DNA of 64,000 nt from Methanosphaera sp. BMS (GTDB lineage Archaea; Methanobacteriota; Methanobacteria; Methanobacteriales; Methanobacteriaceae): contig NZ_CP014213.1 of the NCBI RefSeq assembly GCF_003268005.1, positions 2,377,501 to 2,441,500 of the forward strand. Direction: 5' to 3'. Shown in pieces: positions 20,294-29,292 of this stretch (position 1 is the stretch's first letter; each line of letters starts with the position of its first letter). Under the pieces are notes generated by a model. That model saw only the letters and a program-made list of their open reading frames with translations, ran no database searches and had not been told where the DNA came from. Position numbers and translations under genes: made by a program.

Positions 20294-20547
20294 ATTATCC
20301 CTTTGGATTCTAATTCTTCTAATTTTTCATCTAAATCTTTCAATTCAACATTATAAGTATCTGAATAATCGTCATTTTCTAATTTTTCTATGCATTCATT
20401 ATAATACTGGGCTTCTTCTTCATTAAATTCTTCCATACACCTATTTTTTTCAATTAATGAATAGATAATATCATTATAGGATTGTTTTTTACTGCCCATG
20501 TTTGTTAAAATTTGATGAACTTCATCTGAAACCTGAATTGTTTTCAT
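20290..20547 (-). CDS. Antitoxin of the RelE-like module (ribbon-helix-helix type)
   Basis: This acidic 85-residue protein begins with KTIQVSDEVHQILTNMG, a short beta strand plus helix suited to a ribbon-helix-helix DNA-binding domain, followed by SYNDIIYSLIEKN. A glutamate-rich C-terminal half would wrap and neutralise the basic toxin. The ATG has an AAGGAG site. An AT-rich upstream stretch with repeated 'ataatt' (20565-20605) is the likely promoter/operator. Identification rests mainly on size, charge and four-base overlap with the toxin. Confidence 0.78.
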   Translation of the reverse strand: MKTIQVSDEVHQILTNMGSKKQSYNDIIYSLIEKNRCMEEFNEEEAQYYNECIEKLENDDYSDTYNVELKDLDEKLEELESKGII

Positions 20548-21179
20548 AGTAATTATTCTCCTTATAACTTTTATAATAATTATAATAATTATAGTACTTA
20601 TAGTTGGTGTTGATGGATGCTCATTTATAGAATGTTAATTTTGTTTATATCTATGCATTAAATCTGGTTTTTTTACTTTTTAATGAATCTTTTTTTATTT
20701 TTTTTAAATTTTGCCGCTTTAAATTTAACGTCCACAATTTCATAAATCATTCATTATTTGTCAATGTAAAATAGTTACTTAAATATACTTTCATCCTGGA
20801 ATTTTTATGGTCTAACAATTAATGCATCATTTTTTCTGTTTTAAATCTACAACTTTTTTGCTGCCTCTAAATCAACATCTGCCGTTTATTGTTCTATATA
20901 TTAATATTCTCTTGGCATATGAATATTATGATTAATAATTAATTTATATTTAATAATGCCTTGAAAACAAGAATATAATCGAAAAGGACGTAAATATGTT
21001 CATTTTAAACTAAATCATGAAATATTTTCAAAAAAAAAGGAAAAAATAAGTTATGTCAAGTTTTCACATAATCTGCCATATACAAGAATTTTTTGGAGGA
21101 ATATCTTAAATTTTCGTTCAGTGATAAATTTTTTTCTCTTATTTGCATTTTTTAATGCATGCTCTTTATAATACAAGTA
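20548..21179. other. Non-coding part of the inserted segment
   Basis: These 632 bp lie between the antitoxin and nadK, within the repeat-bracketed segment. No ORF with a credible start was found. Two short stretches (about 20711-20750 and 20850-20895) resemble each other on the minus strand and may be decayed coding sequence, but neither is long enough to classify. Confidence 0.4.
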
Positions 21180-21248
21180 TTATACTACTTTCGTTAACTT
21201 CTTATTGACGCTGTCATAGAATTTCTTGGTAAATCTTACAAAGTGTGC
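21180..21248 (-). repeat. nadK 3'-end direct repeat (right copy)
   Basis: This is the right-hand copy of the 69-bp near-identical direct repeat and forms the intact C-terminal codons of nadK. With the copy at 19795-19863 it brackets 1.3 kb containing the RelE-type module. Confidence 0.9.
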
Positions 21249-22010
21249 ATTATGTTCTGATTTTCTGATTTTAATCTCATCGTTGTGACTGTATACTTTT
21301 TCTGTTACTCCATCAAGCACAGCTACTGCTTTTTTATCCACTTTGTTGAATTTGATTGTTATGGTGCTGCTGCTTGGAACAATTATTGGCCTGGAATTTA
21401 GTTTAAATGGACATATCGGTATGATTAATGCCGCATCAACACGCGGATCTACTATAGGGCCTCCGGCACTCATGGCATATGCAGTTGAACCGCTTGGAGT
21501 GGATATGATGAGGCCATCGGCATGTATTTCATCGACGACTTCATCATCTAGGCACACGGTTAAATCAAGCATTTTTGCCGGTTGATTTGTCATGAGCACC
21601 AATTCATTCAGGACAGTTTGCCATTCGTTGTCACACTTTATGTCAAGTTGCATGCGTTCTTCCACAAAGAAGTCATAGCTTAACAGTTGATCCATGCATT
21701 CAAAGATGTCTTCAGGATCAACTTCCGTTAAAAAGCCCACGGTACCCATGTTGATACTTAATACTGGAATTTTCTTTTTGCTTAAGGTGTGCTGGGCATA
21801 AAGTACTGTTCCATCACCGCCGATGCATAATACAATGTCTGAGTCCATATCTTTGATGTTTGTGGAGTATTTTGAGTATTCTGTTAATACATCGGTGACT
21901 CTTTTTTCTATTTCAATGCATACCTTGTTTTCCTCCAGGTAGTTTACAAGGCTTTCAATCAATTCAAGTGCATCCTCCCTATCGGTACGGGATACGATTC
22001 CAATTTTCAT
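21180..22010 (-). CDS. nadK: NAD kinase
   Basis: This enzyme phosphorylates NAD to NADP. The signature GGDG is at residues 64-67 (CIGGDGTVLYAQ), followed by NMGTVGFLTEV and the conserved STPSGSTAYAMSAGGPIVDP. It has 276 residues, a normal length. The ATG has a strong AAGGAG site, 12 bp after the end of the IMPase gene. Its last 69 bp are duplicated at 19795-19863, so an element appears to have entered at the 3' end without breaking the gene. Confidence 0.96.
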   Translation of the reverse strand: MKIGIVSRTDREDALELIESLVNYLEENKVCIEIEKRVTDVLTEYSKYSTNIKDMDSDIVLCIGGDGTVLYAQHTLSKKKIPVLSINMGTVGFLTEVDPEDIFECMDQLLSYDFFVEERMQLDIKCDNEWQTVLNELVLMTNQPAKMLDLTVCLDDEVVDEIHADGLIISTPSGSTAYAMSAGGPIVDPRVDAALIIPICPFKLNSRPIIVPSSSTITIKFNKVDKKAVAVLDGVTEKVYSHNDEIKIRKSEHNAHFVRFTKKFYDSVNKKLTKVV

Positions 22011-22022
22011 GCTGCTGTCTCC

Positions 22023-22859
22023 TTAGTGTAAATAGTTCATCATATTCTCATGTAGCTTACTTGTGCATGTGGCCATTATTGAAGTTTTTTCTGTTAATTT
22101 TAACTTGCTGGATAATGGATTGCCCTTATAATCAGTAATGATACCGCCGTTTTCCTTTATAATAAGTTGGCTGGCGGCAATGTCTAATATTCTGACAATC
22201 TCATTAATGTCAATATATGCATCATATGCACCATCGGCAACATAGCACATCTCGATGGCAATAGAACCCATGATACGCATACGGCGAACACTAGAACAAA
22301 GATTGCTTAGCCGTTCTGATTTTGCACGGTAAACATAGCTGCATAAAGTGGCATCACTAACCTTTGTAACGCATGATATAGGGGTTATTTTCTCATTATT
22401 TTTCAATGCACCCTTACCCTTCACAGCACTATATGCATCACCTGTAGGGAAATTCTTCACATATGCAATCTCAATATCATCCAATGTAACCTCATCCAAT
22501 GTTTTACTGGTCAAATCGGCCAATGCTATTGAAATACCATAGCAGGGCATATTGCGCATGGCATTGCTTGTACCATCCAGCGGATCTAAAATCATTAAAA
22601 CCTCTGCATCATCATCCCCAATTTTAATTTCACCGATTTCCTCACTTATAAGAACCAGGGACTTACCACTTTCAGTTAATGTTTTAATAACACAATCCTC
22701 CGCAATTTCATCGATTTTATGTGTAGGAGTGCCATCAGCACCCATCTTTGTAATGATGGATAAATCCGGGTCACATCTAGCATCACTTATGGTACGTTCA
22801 ACATTTTCTGATATCTTATCGGATATTTCTAGCCAAAAGGTAGTTCTGTCTTCATCCAT
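22023..22859 (-). CDS. Inositol monophosphatase family phosphatase (IMPase / FBPase IV / NADP phosphatase)
   Basis: This 278-residue Mg2+- or Li+-sensitive phosphatase has the metal-binding glutamates in LISEEIGEI (73-74), DPLDGTSN at 92-99 and the C-terminal INEIVRILDIAASQLIIKENGG. Archaeal members hydrolyse inositol phosphates, fructose-1,6-bisphosphate or NADP. In some methanogens (M. jannaschii MJ0917) this domain is fused to NAD kinase as a bifunctional NADP phosphatase/NAD kinase. Here the two are separate but adjacent in the same order, so balancing NAD and NADP is a reasonable role. Confidence 0.9.
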   Translation of the reverse strand: MDEDRTTFWLEISDKISENVERTISDARCDPDLSIITKMGADGTPTHKIDEIAEDCVIKTLTESGKSLVLISEEIGEIKIGDDDAEVLMILDPLDGTSNAMRNMPCYGISIALADLTSKTLDEVTLDDIEIAYVKNFPTGDAYSAVKGKGALKNNEKITPISCVTKVSDATLCSYVYRAKSERLSNLCSSVRRMRIMGSIAIEMCYVADGAYDAYIDINEIVRILDIAASQLIIKENGGIITDYKGNPLSSKLKLTEKTSIMATCTSKLHENMMNYLH

Positions 22860-23231
22860 TATAAAAACTCCACATTGAATTAAATTTTTTTTTTTAAGTA
22901 ATTTTTTTTGTATATTAATATTATTTTTAAAATTTATAAATATTATAAATATTTGTCTTTAATGCCTTTTTAAATAATAATGAAATTCCGGATATCACTT
23001 TGAAATATTTACGATAGCATATATGGTATATATGGTGCTTGTTTTGGTTATAAGCGATTATCGATTGGCTTGTGATTTTATTAAGGATTGTATTGGCCGG
23101 AATATTTAATTAGAAATGGGCAAATTGAATAAAGATGATAAAATTCAGGGTAATTTTCATTTAAGGGTTAGTTTAAAATATATTGCCTGTAATCTTTTTA
23201 AAAAAAGGTATGGGGGTTAAATAAAACATTT
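22860..23231. other. Intergenic region between lon and the IMPase gene
   Basis: This 372-bp AT-rich stretch holds the end of the lon transcript and the promoter of the IMPase-nadK operon. 'Atataaatatttataa'-like sequence near 22925-22955 is a candidate TATA region. No gene was recognised. Confidence 0.4.
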
Positions 23232-25715
23232 TTAAGTTTCTGAGGTTATTTCTTCAATTTTTAAATTCAATTTCTTGGATTCGGGTAACTTGATGTGCAA
23301 TGCTTCTTCCAGAACTTCCTCTATTCTTGTCACTGCCTTGAATTCCAGTGCTTGTTTTACTTCATCCGGCACTTCATCAAGGTCTTTTACGTTCTTTTCA
23401 GGTATTATTACTCTTTTTATTCCTGATCTGTATGCGGCTATTGATTTTTCTTTCAGTCCGCCTATTGGAAGTACTTCTCCTCTTAATGATATTTCACCAG
23501 TCATTGCTAGTTTGGAGTCTACTGGAATGCCGGTTATGAGGGAAGCCAGTGTTGTAAGAAGTGTAACTCCCGCGGACGGTCCGTCTTTTGGTATTGCTCC
23601 CGCCGGTACGTGGATATGTATGTCGTAGTTGTTTAAGCTGTCTTCTAGTAATGGGCTAAAGTGTGACTTTATCAGGCTCTGTGCAATCTGTGCCGATTCC
23701 TTCATAACATCCCCCAATTGTCCCGTAATTTTTAGATTGCCCTCACCGGGCATCATTATTGCCTCTACAAACAATATGTCTCCACCAACCGATGTCCATG
23801 CAAGTCCCGTCACAACACCTGCCGGGTTCTTATCGGCAACCACATCATAATGGGCTTTTTCAGCTCCAAGCATGTCATATACCATGTCGTTGCTAACGAC
23901 GTATGGTCTTTCTACATTGTCCACCACTATCTTTTCGGTTGTTTTACGTGCTATCGCAGCTATTTGACGTTTTAATTCACGCACTCCTGCTTCCCTTGTA
24001 TATCTTTCGATTACCGTTTCTATAACTTCATCCTCTATTATCAAGTCATCCTTTGTCAGGCCGTGGTCTTCAAGTACATCTGGTATTAGATGTTCCTTTG
24101 CAATGTGTAACTTTTCGTTATTTGTGTACGTTTTGAGTTCTATTATTTCAAGCCTATCACGAAGTGGTCCAGGTATGTCCTCCAAGTAGTTTGCCGTTGC
24201 TATAAAGAATACGTCGGACAGGTCATAGGCAACTTCCAGGTAATGGTCTGAAAAGGTGTCATTCTGTTCGGGATCCAGTACTTCAAGTAAGGCACTTGTA
24301 GGGTTGCCATTTATTGAAGCAGTTAACTTATCAATCTCGTCCAATACAAATACGGGGTTGCTTTGGCCGGCCTTCTTCATACCGGTGATTATTCTACCAG
24401 GTAACGCTCCAAGATAGGTTCTTCTGTGTCCGCGTATTTCTGATTCATCCTTTACTCCTCCAAGGCTTGCCCTAACGTAGGGTCTATCCAGTGCTGTTGC
24501 AATGCTACGTCCAAGACTGGTTTTACCTGTACCTGGTGGTCCTACAAATAGGAGTATTGATCCTTGTTTTTCATCCTTCATTTTAAGGACTGTCAAATGT
24601 TGTATTATTCTTTCCTTAACCTTTTCTAATCCGTAGTGATCTTTATCTAATTGTTCTTGAGCTTTTTTAATGTCTATCTTCTGTTTTTCTGCTTTATGCC
24701 ATGGAAGGCTTAGTATTGTATCCAAATAATTTCTTATGATATTTTCTTCAGCATTGTTCTGTCCTTGTCGTTCAAGTTTATTCAGCTCTTCATATGCTAC
24801 TTCTTCCACTTCTTTTGGTAGATTTGCCTCTTCTATTCGTTCTCGGTATGTTTTTCTGGATTTGGATGAATCAGTCATGTTGAGCTCTTCCTGTATCATC
24901 TTCATCTGTTCACGCAGAAGATTTTCCTTGTGGATTTTACTCATGTTCTCGTTGATTCTTCTGGCAATATCCATTTGTATGCTCATGGCGTCTTTTTGTT
25001 CTATAAGCAATTGGATTATGCGTAAAACTCTTATCTTAACGGAATCTATCTCAAGAAGTTCCTGTTTTTTATCGATTGTTATTTTCATGTATGGGAATAT
25101 GCGGGATATTTTCTCTTCAACATCCTCCTCGTTAATAAGTCCCCTGATGAATACCTCCGAATTCGGTATGAATTTGGATATTTCAAGTATTGTTTCATTA
25201 ATATCCCTGTTCATCTGTTCTGACTCTTCGGGTGTGATGGTATTTTCTTCTGTTACTATTCTATATTTTGCATGATAATATTCTCCATTGTCGGTCAGTT
25301 GCATTATTTCAACCTTGTCCTTCACACTTAATTCCAAGGTATACTCTGCCTCGTTTTCCTCCAGGTTTTCTATCTTCAATATGCTTCCTATATTGTAGAA
25401 CTCCATTTTCGTATTGTCATCGGTAATCTTCTTGGGAGTTAATACGATTCCTTCCTGATTTTCATTTATACTTTTTAACAGATTGTCGGTATTGAACTTG
25501 TCAAGAGGAATTGTCAAGTGGGTATGTGGTAGAAATACCGTATTTGGAATTACGAGTATTGGTAATTCTCCATCATATTCAATTATTTTTTCTTCTTGAG
25601 CGGATAGGGGGTATGTTAATTTATTTTCGTTATATTTAACCTCTGTTATTATTTCATTATTTTCTCTTAATTTTTGGGTAAATGATAAATCTTTTTTCTC
25701 ATCATTATTATTCAT
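23232..25715 (-). CDS. lon: ATP-dependent protease Lon, bacterial LonA type
   Basis: This soluble 827-residue Lon begins with a substrate-binding LON domain (LPILVIPNTVFLPHTH from residue 51). A coiled-coil region (about 250-330) and an AAA+ module follow, with Walker A GPPGTGKT at 392-399 and Walker B VFVLDEID around 455-462. The protease domain has catalytic Ser714 in KDGPSAG and Lys757 in GGLKEK. The membrane insertion of archaeal LonB is absent and the N-terminal domain is present, so this is the bacterial LonA architecture. It starts with ATG behind GGAGAG, 23 bp after an ArsR gene that probably controls it. Confidence 0.96.
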   Translation of the reverse strand: MNNNDEKKDLSFTQKLRENNEIITEVKYNENKLTYPLSAQEEKIIEYDGELPILVIPNTVFLPHTHLTIPLDKFNTDNLLKSINENQEGIVLTPKKITDDNTKMEFYNIGSILKIENLEENEAEYTLELSVKDKVEIMQLTDNGEYYHAKYRIVTEENTITPEESEQMNRDINETILEISKFIPNSEVFIRGLINEEDVEEKISRIFPYMKITIDKKQELLEIDSVKIRVLRIIQLLIEQKDAMSIQMDIARRINENMSKIHKENLLREQMKMIQEELNMTDSSKSRKTYRERIEEANLPKEVEEVAYEELNKLERQGQNNAEENIIRNYLDTILSLPWHKAEKQKIDIKKAQEQLDKDHYGLEKVKERIIQHLTVLKMKDEKQGSILLFVGPPGTGKTSLGRSIATALDRPYVRASLGGVKDESEIRGHRRTYLGALPGRIITGMKKAGQSNPVFVLDEIDKLTASINGNPTSALLEVLDPEQNDTFSDHYLEVAYDLSDVFFIATANYLEDIPGPLRDRLEIIELKTYTNNEKLHIAKEHLIPDVLEDHGLTKDDLIIEDEVIETVIERYTREAGVRELKRQIAAIARKTTEKIVVDNVERPYVVSNDMVYDMLGAEKAHYDVVADKNPAGVVTGLAWTSVGGDILFVEAIMMPGEGNLKITGQLGDVMKESAQIAQSLIKSHFSPLLEDSLNNYDIHIHVPAGAIPKDGPSAGVTLLTTLASLITGIPVDSKLAMTGEISLRGEVLPIGGLKEKSIAAYRSGIKRVIIPEKNVKDLDEVPDEVKQALEFKAVTRIEEVLEEALHIKLPESKKLNLKIEEITSET

Positions 25716-25738
25716 AAGTAATATTCTCTCCTATCTAT

Positions 25739-26047
25739 TTATTTCAATATCATTTGGAATAAAGCATCTATGCACTCTTTATGTTGTGACATTATTTTTG
25801 TATTGATTCTATAATAAATATTGTTTCCTTTTTTTTCTGATTTCACGATTCTTGACGTTTTTAATAGTTTCAAATGCTGGGAAGCGGCGGGTTGTGTTAT
25901 GTTTAACTCTTTTGCGATTTGATTTACTGTCACTTCCTTGTCGTCACTTTTTGAAAGGATGCAGATTATCTTTAAACGATTGGGATTGCTTAGAATTTTA
26001 AATGTTTCTTCCAATTCCTCTTCATTTGCATTATTGAATTTTTCCAT
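25739..26047 (-). CDS. ArsR-family winged-helix repressor
   Basis: This 102-residue protein has the ArsR fold: ETFKILSNPNRLKIICIL, the recognition region IAKELNITQPAASQHLKLLKTSRIV, and the wing SEKKGNNIYYRIN. No clear metal-binding cysteine motif (CxC) is present, so the signal is unknown. It is the first gene of a two-gene operon with lon. A 22-bp perfect inverted repeat lies nine bases upstream of the start codon and no ribosome-binding site is visible, suggesting a leaderless transcript and autorepression. Confidence 0.88.
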   Translation of the reverse strand: MEKFNNANEEELEETFKILSNPNRLKIICILSKSDDKEVTVNQIAKELNITQPAASQHLKLLKTSRIVKSEKKGNNIYYRINTKIMSQHKECIDALFQMILK

Positions 26048-26055
26048 GCTATTAC

Positions 26056-26077
26056 TATATAAGCATATACTTATATA
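26056..26077. promoter_or_regulatory. Perfect inverted repeat, candidate ArsR operator
   Basis: Half-sites TATATAAG and CTTATATA flank the spacer CATATA. The repeat occupies the TATA/start region of the arsR-lon operon, 9-30 bases upstream of the ATG. Binding there would block transcription, as expected for an ArsR repressor. It lies about 80 bp upstream of the divergent arginine decarboxylase start. Confidence 0.65.
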
Positions 26078-26158
26078 CTTATCATTTATCTAAATTTTTA
26101 AAAAGTTAAATGTATAATATAATTATAAGTGAAGAAATATTTTTTGGAGAAGGAGATA

Positions 26159-26614
26159 ATGGAAATATCATTAACAAAAGGAAAATCAGAAGGACCAACA
26201 AAATTAAATGCATTTGACAATGCATTGCTTGATGCAAAAATCGGAAATGTAAATTTAATACCCGTATCCAGTATGTTGCCGCCAAATGCACGTCTTGTAG
26301 ACATGCCTAAATTGGAGATAGGTGCAATGACAAACTGTGTACTTGCACATCAATACTCACAGACTCCCGGCGATAAGATATCTGCAGTAATAGCCTATGC
26401 CCAGGCAGAAGAGATGGGATGTGTGGTAGAGGCTACCGGAATTAACAAAACAAAAATGGAATTGATGGATGAAGCAAGATTCATGGCAGAATACATGATA
26501 GAAAAAAGAAATCTTACGATAACCGACTATAAATCAATCATGGAAACACATAAAGTGGAACAAAAAGCAAGTGTAGTGGCAGCATTAATATATCATGATC
26601 CCATACGACATTAA
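26159..26614 (+). CDS. pdaD: Pyruvoyl-dependent arginine decarboxylase
   Basis: This proenzyme of 151 residues makes agmatine from arginine for polyamine synthesis. Self-cleavage is expected between Ser37 and Ser38 in LIPVSSMLPPNA, turning the second serine into the pyruvoyl cofactor. Further family segments are GDKISAVIAYAQAEEMG and the C-terminal VAALIYHDP. The ATG at 26159 has an AGGAGATA site; an in-frame GTG at 26129 is less likely. It is transcribed divergently from arsR-lon and converges with hisC. Confidence 0.94.
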   Translation: MEISLTKGKSEGPTKLNAFDNALLDAKIGNVNLIPVSSMLPPNARLVDMPKLEIGAMTNCVLAHQYSQTPGDKISAVIAYAQAEEMGCVVEATGINKTKMELMDEARFMAEYMIEKRNLTITDYKSIMETHKVEQKASVVAALIYHDPIRH

Positions 26615-26677
26615 CATGTTAAAAATGGGAATGCTTCTAAAATCCGTAAAAAAAGTAGATTGATAGTGGAATAATAA

Positions 26678-27778
26678 CTATTCAACTATACTTTTTAATA
26701 TTTCTATAAAACGCTCATTTTTAGGGTGAGTTTCAACACTGATTCGAATATAATACTCATCCATATCTTGGAAACTTGTACAGTCCCGTACAATAACGCC
26801 CCTTTTCATAAGCTCTTTAGCTAACTCTGCGGCAGTAAAACCTGTCCTGCGTATATCCATTAATAAGTAATTGGATTTTGACTTATAGATGGTTATGTTT
26901 TCAATCTTATCAATACTTTCATAGAGGTACTCCCTTTCGGCAATTGACTTTCTGGTGGATTTTTCGATATACTCCTTATCACTTAACGTTGCAATCACAG
27001 CTTTTTGTGAAAGAACGGTTACACTAAAGACAGGTTTTATCCTGGACATCTTCTCAAGCAATTCCGGGTTTGACAATCCATAACCAATTCTTAAACCGGC
27101 AAGACCCAACACCTTGGAGAATGTCCTGATGATAAATACGTTGTCGTACTTATCCAATAGATCAATATTGTTGACTTCAGCAAACTCCCAGTATGCCTCA
27201 TCCACTACAACCAATGCATCGGTAGATTCTATAACACGGATAATATCTTCACGTGGGATAAGTCCTCCCGTAGGATTGTTTGGAGTACATAGGAATATTG
27301 CCTTGGTCCTGTCTGTTATGTTGTCAAGGACACTGTCCACATCCAACCGATTCTTGTTTACATCCCACTTGGCATAAACGGCCTTTGCATTGTGCTGTTT
27401 AAATACATATTCATAGTAAGTGTAGGTAGGAGGATGTACGATAAATTCATCTCCGGGGTCAATCAATGCCTTGGCAAGAACGTCAAATATTTCATCGGCT
27501 CCATCTCCACCGACAATCACTTGATTTTGATTAACGCCGGCATATTCAGCTATCTTTTCCTTCAAGTATTCATGATTGCTTTCAGGATATCTGTTAATCT
27601 CATCAACCGAATCGATGATTGCTTGTCTGGCCTTTGGAGAAGCTCCCCATGGATTTTCATTAGAACCCAACTTGATGATGTCCTCCTCTTTAACGCCATA
27701 CTCTTCCATTATTTCCTTCTTGGATCTACCCGGTACATAAGTAGTGTATTCATTTAAAATCTCTCTAGTATTAACCAT
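26678..27778 (-). CDS. hisC: Histidinol-phosphate aminotransferase
   Basis: This fold-type I PLP aminotransferase of histidine synthesis has 366 residues. It shows SNENPWGASPKA for substrate binding, CTPNNPTG, VVDEAYWEF with the PLP-ring Asp, and the Schiff-base lysine Lys222 in RTFSKVLGLAGLRIGYG. The C-terminal RDCTSFQDMDEYYIRISV is also typical. The gene stands apart from other his genes, as is common in methanogens. Related aromatic aminotransferases share these motifs but HisC is the best fit. Confidence 0.9.
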   Translation of the reverse strand: MVNTREILNEYTTYVPGRSKKEIMEEYGVKEEDIIKLGSNENPWGASPKARQAIIDSVDEINRYPESNHEYLKEKIAEYAGVNQNQVIVGGDGADEIFDVLAKALIDPGDEFIVHPPTYTYYEYVFKQHNAKAVYAKWDVNKNRLDVDSVLDNITDRTKAIFLCTPNNPTGGLIPREDIIRVIESTDALVVVDEAYWEFAEVNNIDLLDKYDNVFIIRTFSKVLGLAGLRIGYGLSNPELLEKMSRIKPVFSVTVLSQKAVIATLSDKEYIEKSTRKSIAEREYLYESIDKIENITIYKSKSNYLLMDIRRTGFTAAELAKELMKRGVIVRDCTSFQDMDEYYIRISVETHPKNERFIEILKSIVE

Positions 27779-27832
27779 ATTTTCACTCGGATTTATTTGT
27801 TTTTCATACTTGATTATAATATATGTTTTTAC

Positions 27833-28297
27833 TTATTGATTAAATGCTAGGTTAACATATTCATCAGCATTTTCCTGAATACTTTCAATCTGTTCTTCGG
27901 ATAATTGACGTACTGCCTTTGCAGGACTTCCAATGATTAGTGATCCTTCAGGGAATTCTTTGTTCTCAGTTACAAGAGCACCCGCTCCAACCAAACAGTT
28001 TTTGGATATTTTGGCACCATTCAATATGATGGCACCCATGCCTATCAGTACGTTGTCTTCTATGGTACAACCATGTATTATTGCACCATGCCCTATCGAC
28101 ACATTCTTACCAATTTTAACTGGATAGTTCTTACTTACATGAACCACACAGTTATCCTGAATGTTGGAGTTTTCATCAACACTTATCGGGGCCTGATCAC
28201 CTCTGACTACTGCATTGTACCATACTGAAACGTTATCTTTAAGTTCTACATCTCCCACTACTTTTGCTCCGTCATATATTTTAGCTTTATTTTTCAT
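27833..28297 (-). CDS. Gamma-carbonic anhydrase-like hexapeptide protein
   Basis: This 154-residue left-handed beta-helix protein is made of hexapeptide repeats. Three zinc-ligand histidines are in place: His53 (CVVHV), His70 and His75 (IGHGAIIHG). The spacing is that of the compact CamH/YrdA subgroup rather than long Cam. The Arg-Gly-Asp-Gln sequence (VVRGDQAPISV) also matches. It may hydrate CO2, but many relatives lack measured activity. The start has an AAGGTG site. It lies 54 bp upstream of hisC on the same strand without an evident functional link. Confidence 0.85.
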   Translation of the reverse strand: MKNKAKIYDGAKVVGDVELKDNVSVWYNAVVRGDQAPISVDENSNIQDNCVVHVSKNYPVKIGKNVSIGHGAIIHGCTIEDNVLIGMGAIILNGAKISKNCLVGAGALVTENKEFPEGSLIIGSPAKAVRQLSEEQIESIQENADEYVNLAFNQ

Positions 28298-28562
28298 CTT
28301 TTTTTCACCTTGTATTATTCGGTTTATACTATTTTATCGTTACATGTATATATAATATATTTTTTCTTTTTTATCCCTTTCTTGAATAATTGGCCTATTT
28401 TTTCAACTATTTTTTCATTAGGATATATTAAAACGATTAACTATAACAGCTAACATGTAATTCAGATGGACATGTAATCATATATCATCTCAAAAAAATA
28501 CTTTTATTAATATTTTTTAACATATATTATCTTAATTACCCAAGTAAAATTTTCGTGATATA

Positions 28563-29279
28563 ATGAACATTCAACCGACATACTCCTCACTTGATTATCC
28601 AGGTAAAATGGCACTGGTCCTGTTTATACCTGGCTGTGACTTAAGATGCAAATACTGTCACAACCCCCAGTTGTTGAAGAATGAAAAGTTTGCTCCATGG
28701 GAATTGGAGGAGGTTTTTGACGCGGTTGATGAAAATATCGATTTTATCGATGCAATAGTCATAAGCGGTGGAGAACCATTGTTGCATGTTGACGTCGTTA
28801 AAAAGTTCATTAAAAAAGCAAAAAAAGAGAACCTGCTTATAAAATTAGATACCAATGGTTTACACCCCGATGGTGTGGAGAAAGTTATTAAATCATTGGA
28901 CTATGTTGCCATGGATATTAAAGCCCCACTGGATGAATATTATAAGATAAGTGATGTATATCCTAAAAATGCTAGGCAATTAATCACTCGGTCCATTGAC
29001 ATCATAAGACAAAACAAGGTATTTCTTGAGTGCCGTACAACATATGTGCCCACGTTATTGACAAAGGATGATGTTGTAAATCTTGTATCTGATATCGATT
29101 GTGACATGTATACATTACAGCAATTCAGAAATAGATTGACATTTGATTCAAGCTTGGCAAATGTAACGGAACCTAATCCCGAAGATTTACTGGAGATTGT
29201 CCAGTCACTAGACACTCAAATTCCGGAAATTCATCTTAAATCAAATCAATTTGGAAACCAGACTATAAAAAAACAGTAA
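28563..29279 (+). CDS. Radical SAM protein, anaerobic NTP reductase activase (NrdG)-like
   Basis: This 238-residue radical SAM enzyme has its 4Fe-4S cysteines in GCDLRCKYC (Cys25, Cys29, Cys32) and the SAM-binding SGGEPLL near residue 61. The N-terminal LDYPGKMALVLFIPGC matches the NrdG / pyruvate-formate-lyase-activase-like group (TIGR02495), which installs a glycyl radical on a partner enzyme. No partner reductase is in the window. It is followed 13 bp later by the ASCH-TPR gene, so the two may be an operon. Confidence 0.88.
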   Translation: MNIQPTYSSLDYPGKMALVLFIPGCDLRCKYCHNPQLLKNEKFAPWELEEVFDAVDENIDFIDAIVISGGEPLLHVDVVKKFIKKAKKENLLIKLDTNGLHPDGVEKVIKSLDYVAMDIKAPLDEYYKISDVYPKNARQLITRSIDIIRQNKVFLECRTTYVPTLLTKDDVVNLVSDIDCDMYTLQQFRNRLTFDSSLANVTEPNPEDLLEIVQSLDTQIPEIHLKSNQFGNQTIKKQ

Positions 29280-29292
29280 CAAGTGTGTAAAA

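Noticed and set aside
24736-25275. 179-codon frame antisense to lon
   Set aside because: Ser/Ile-rich shadow of the coiled-coil region of lon; no start signals.
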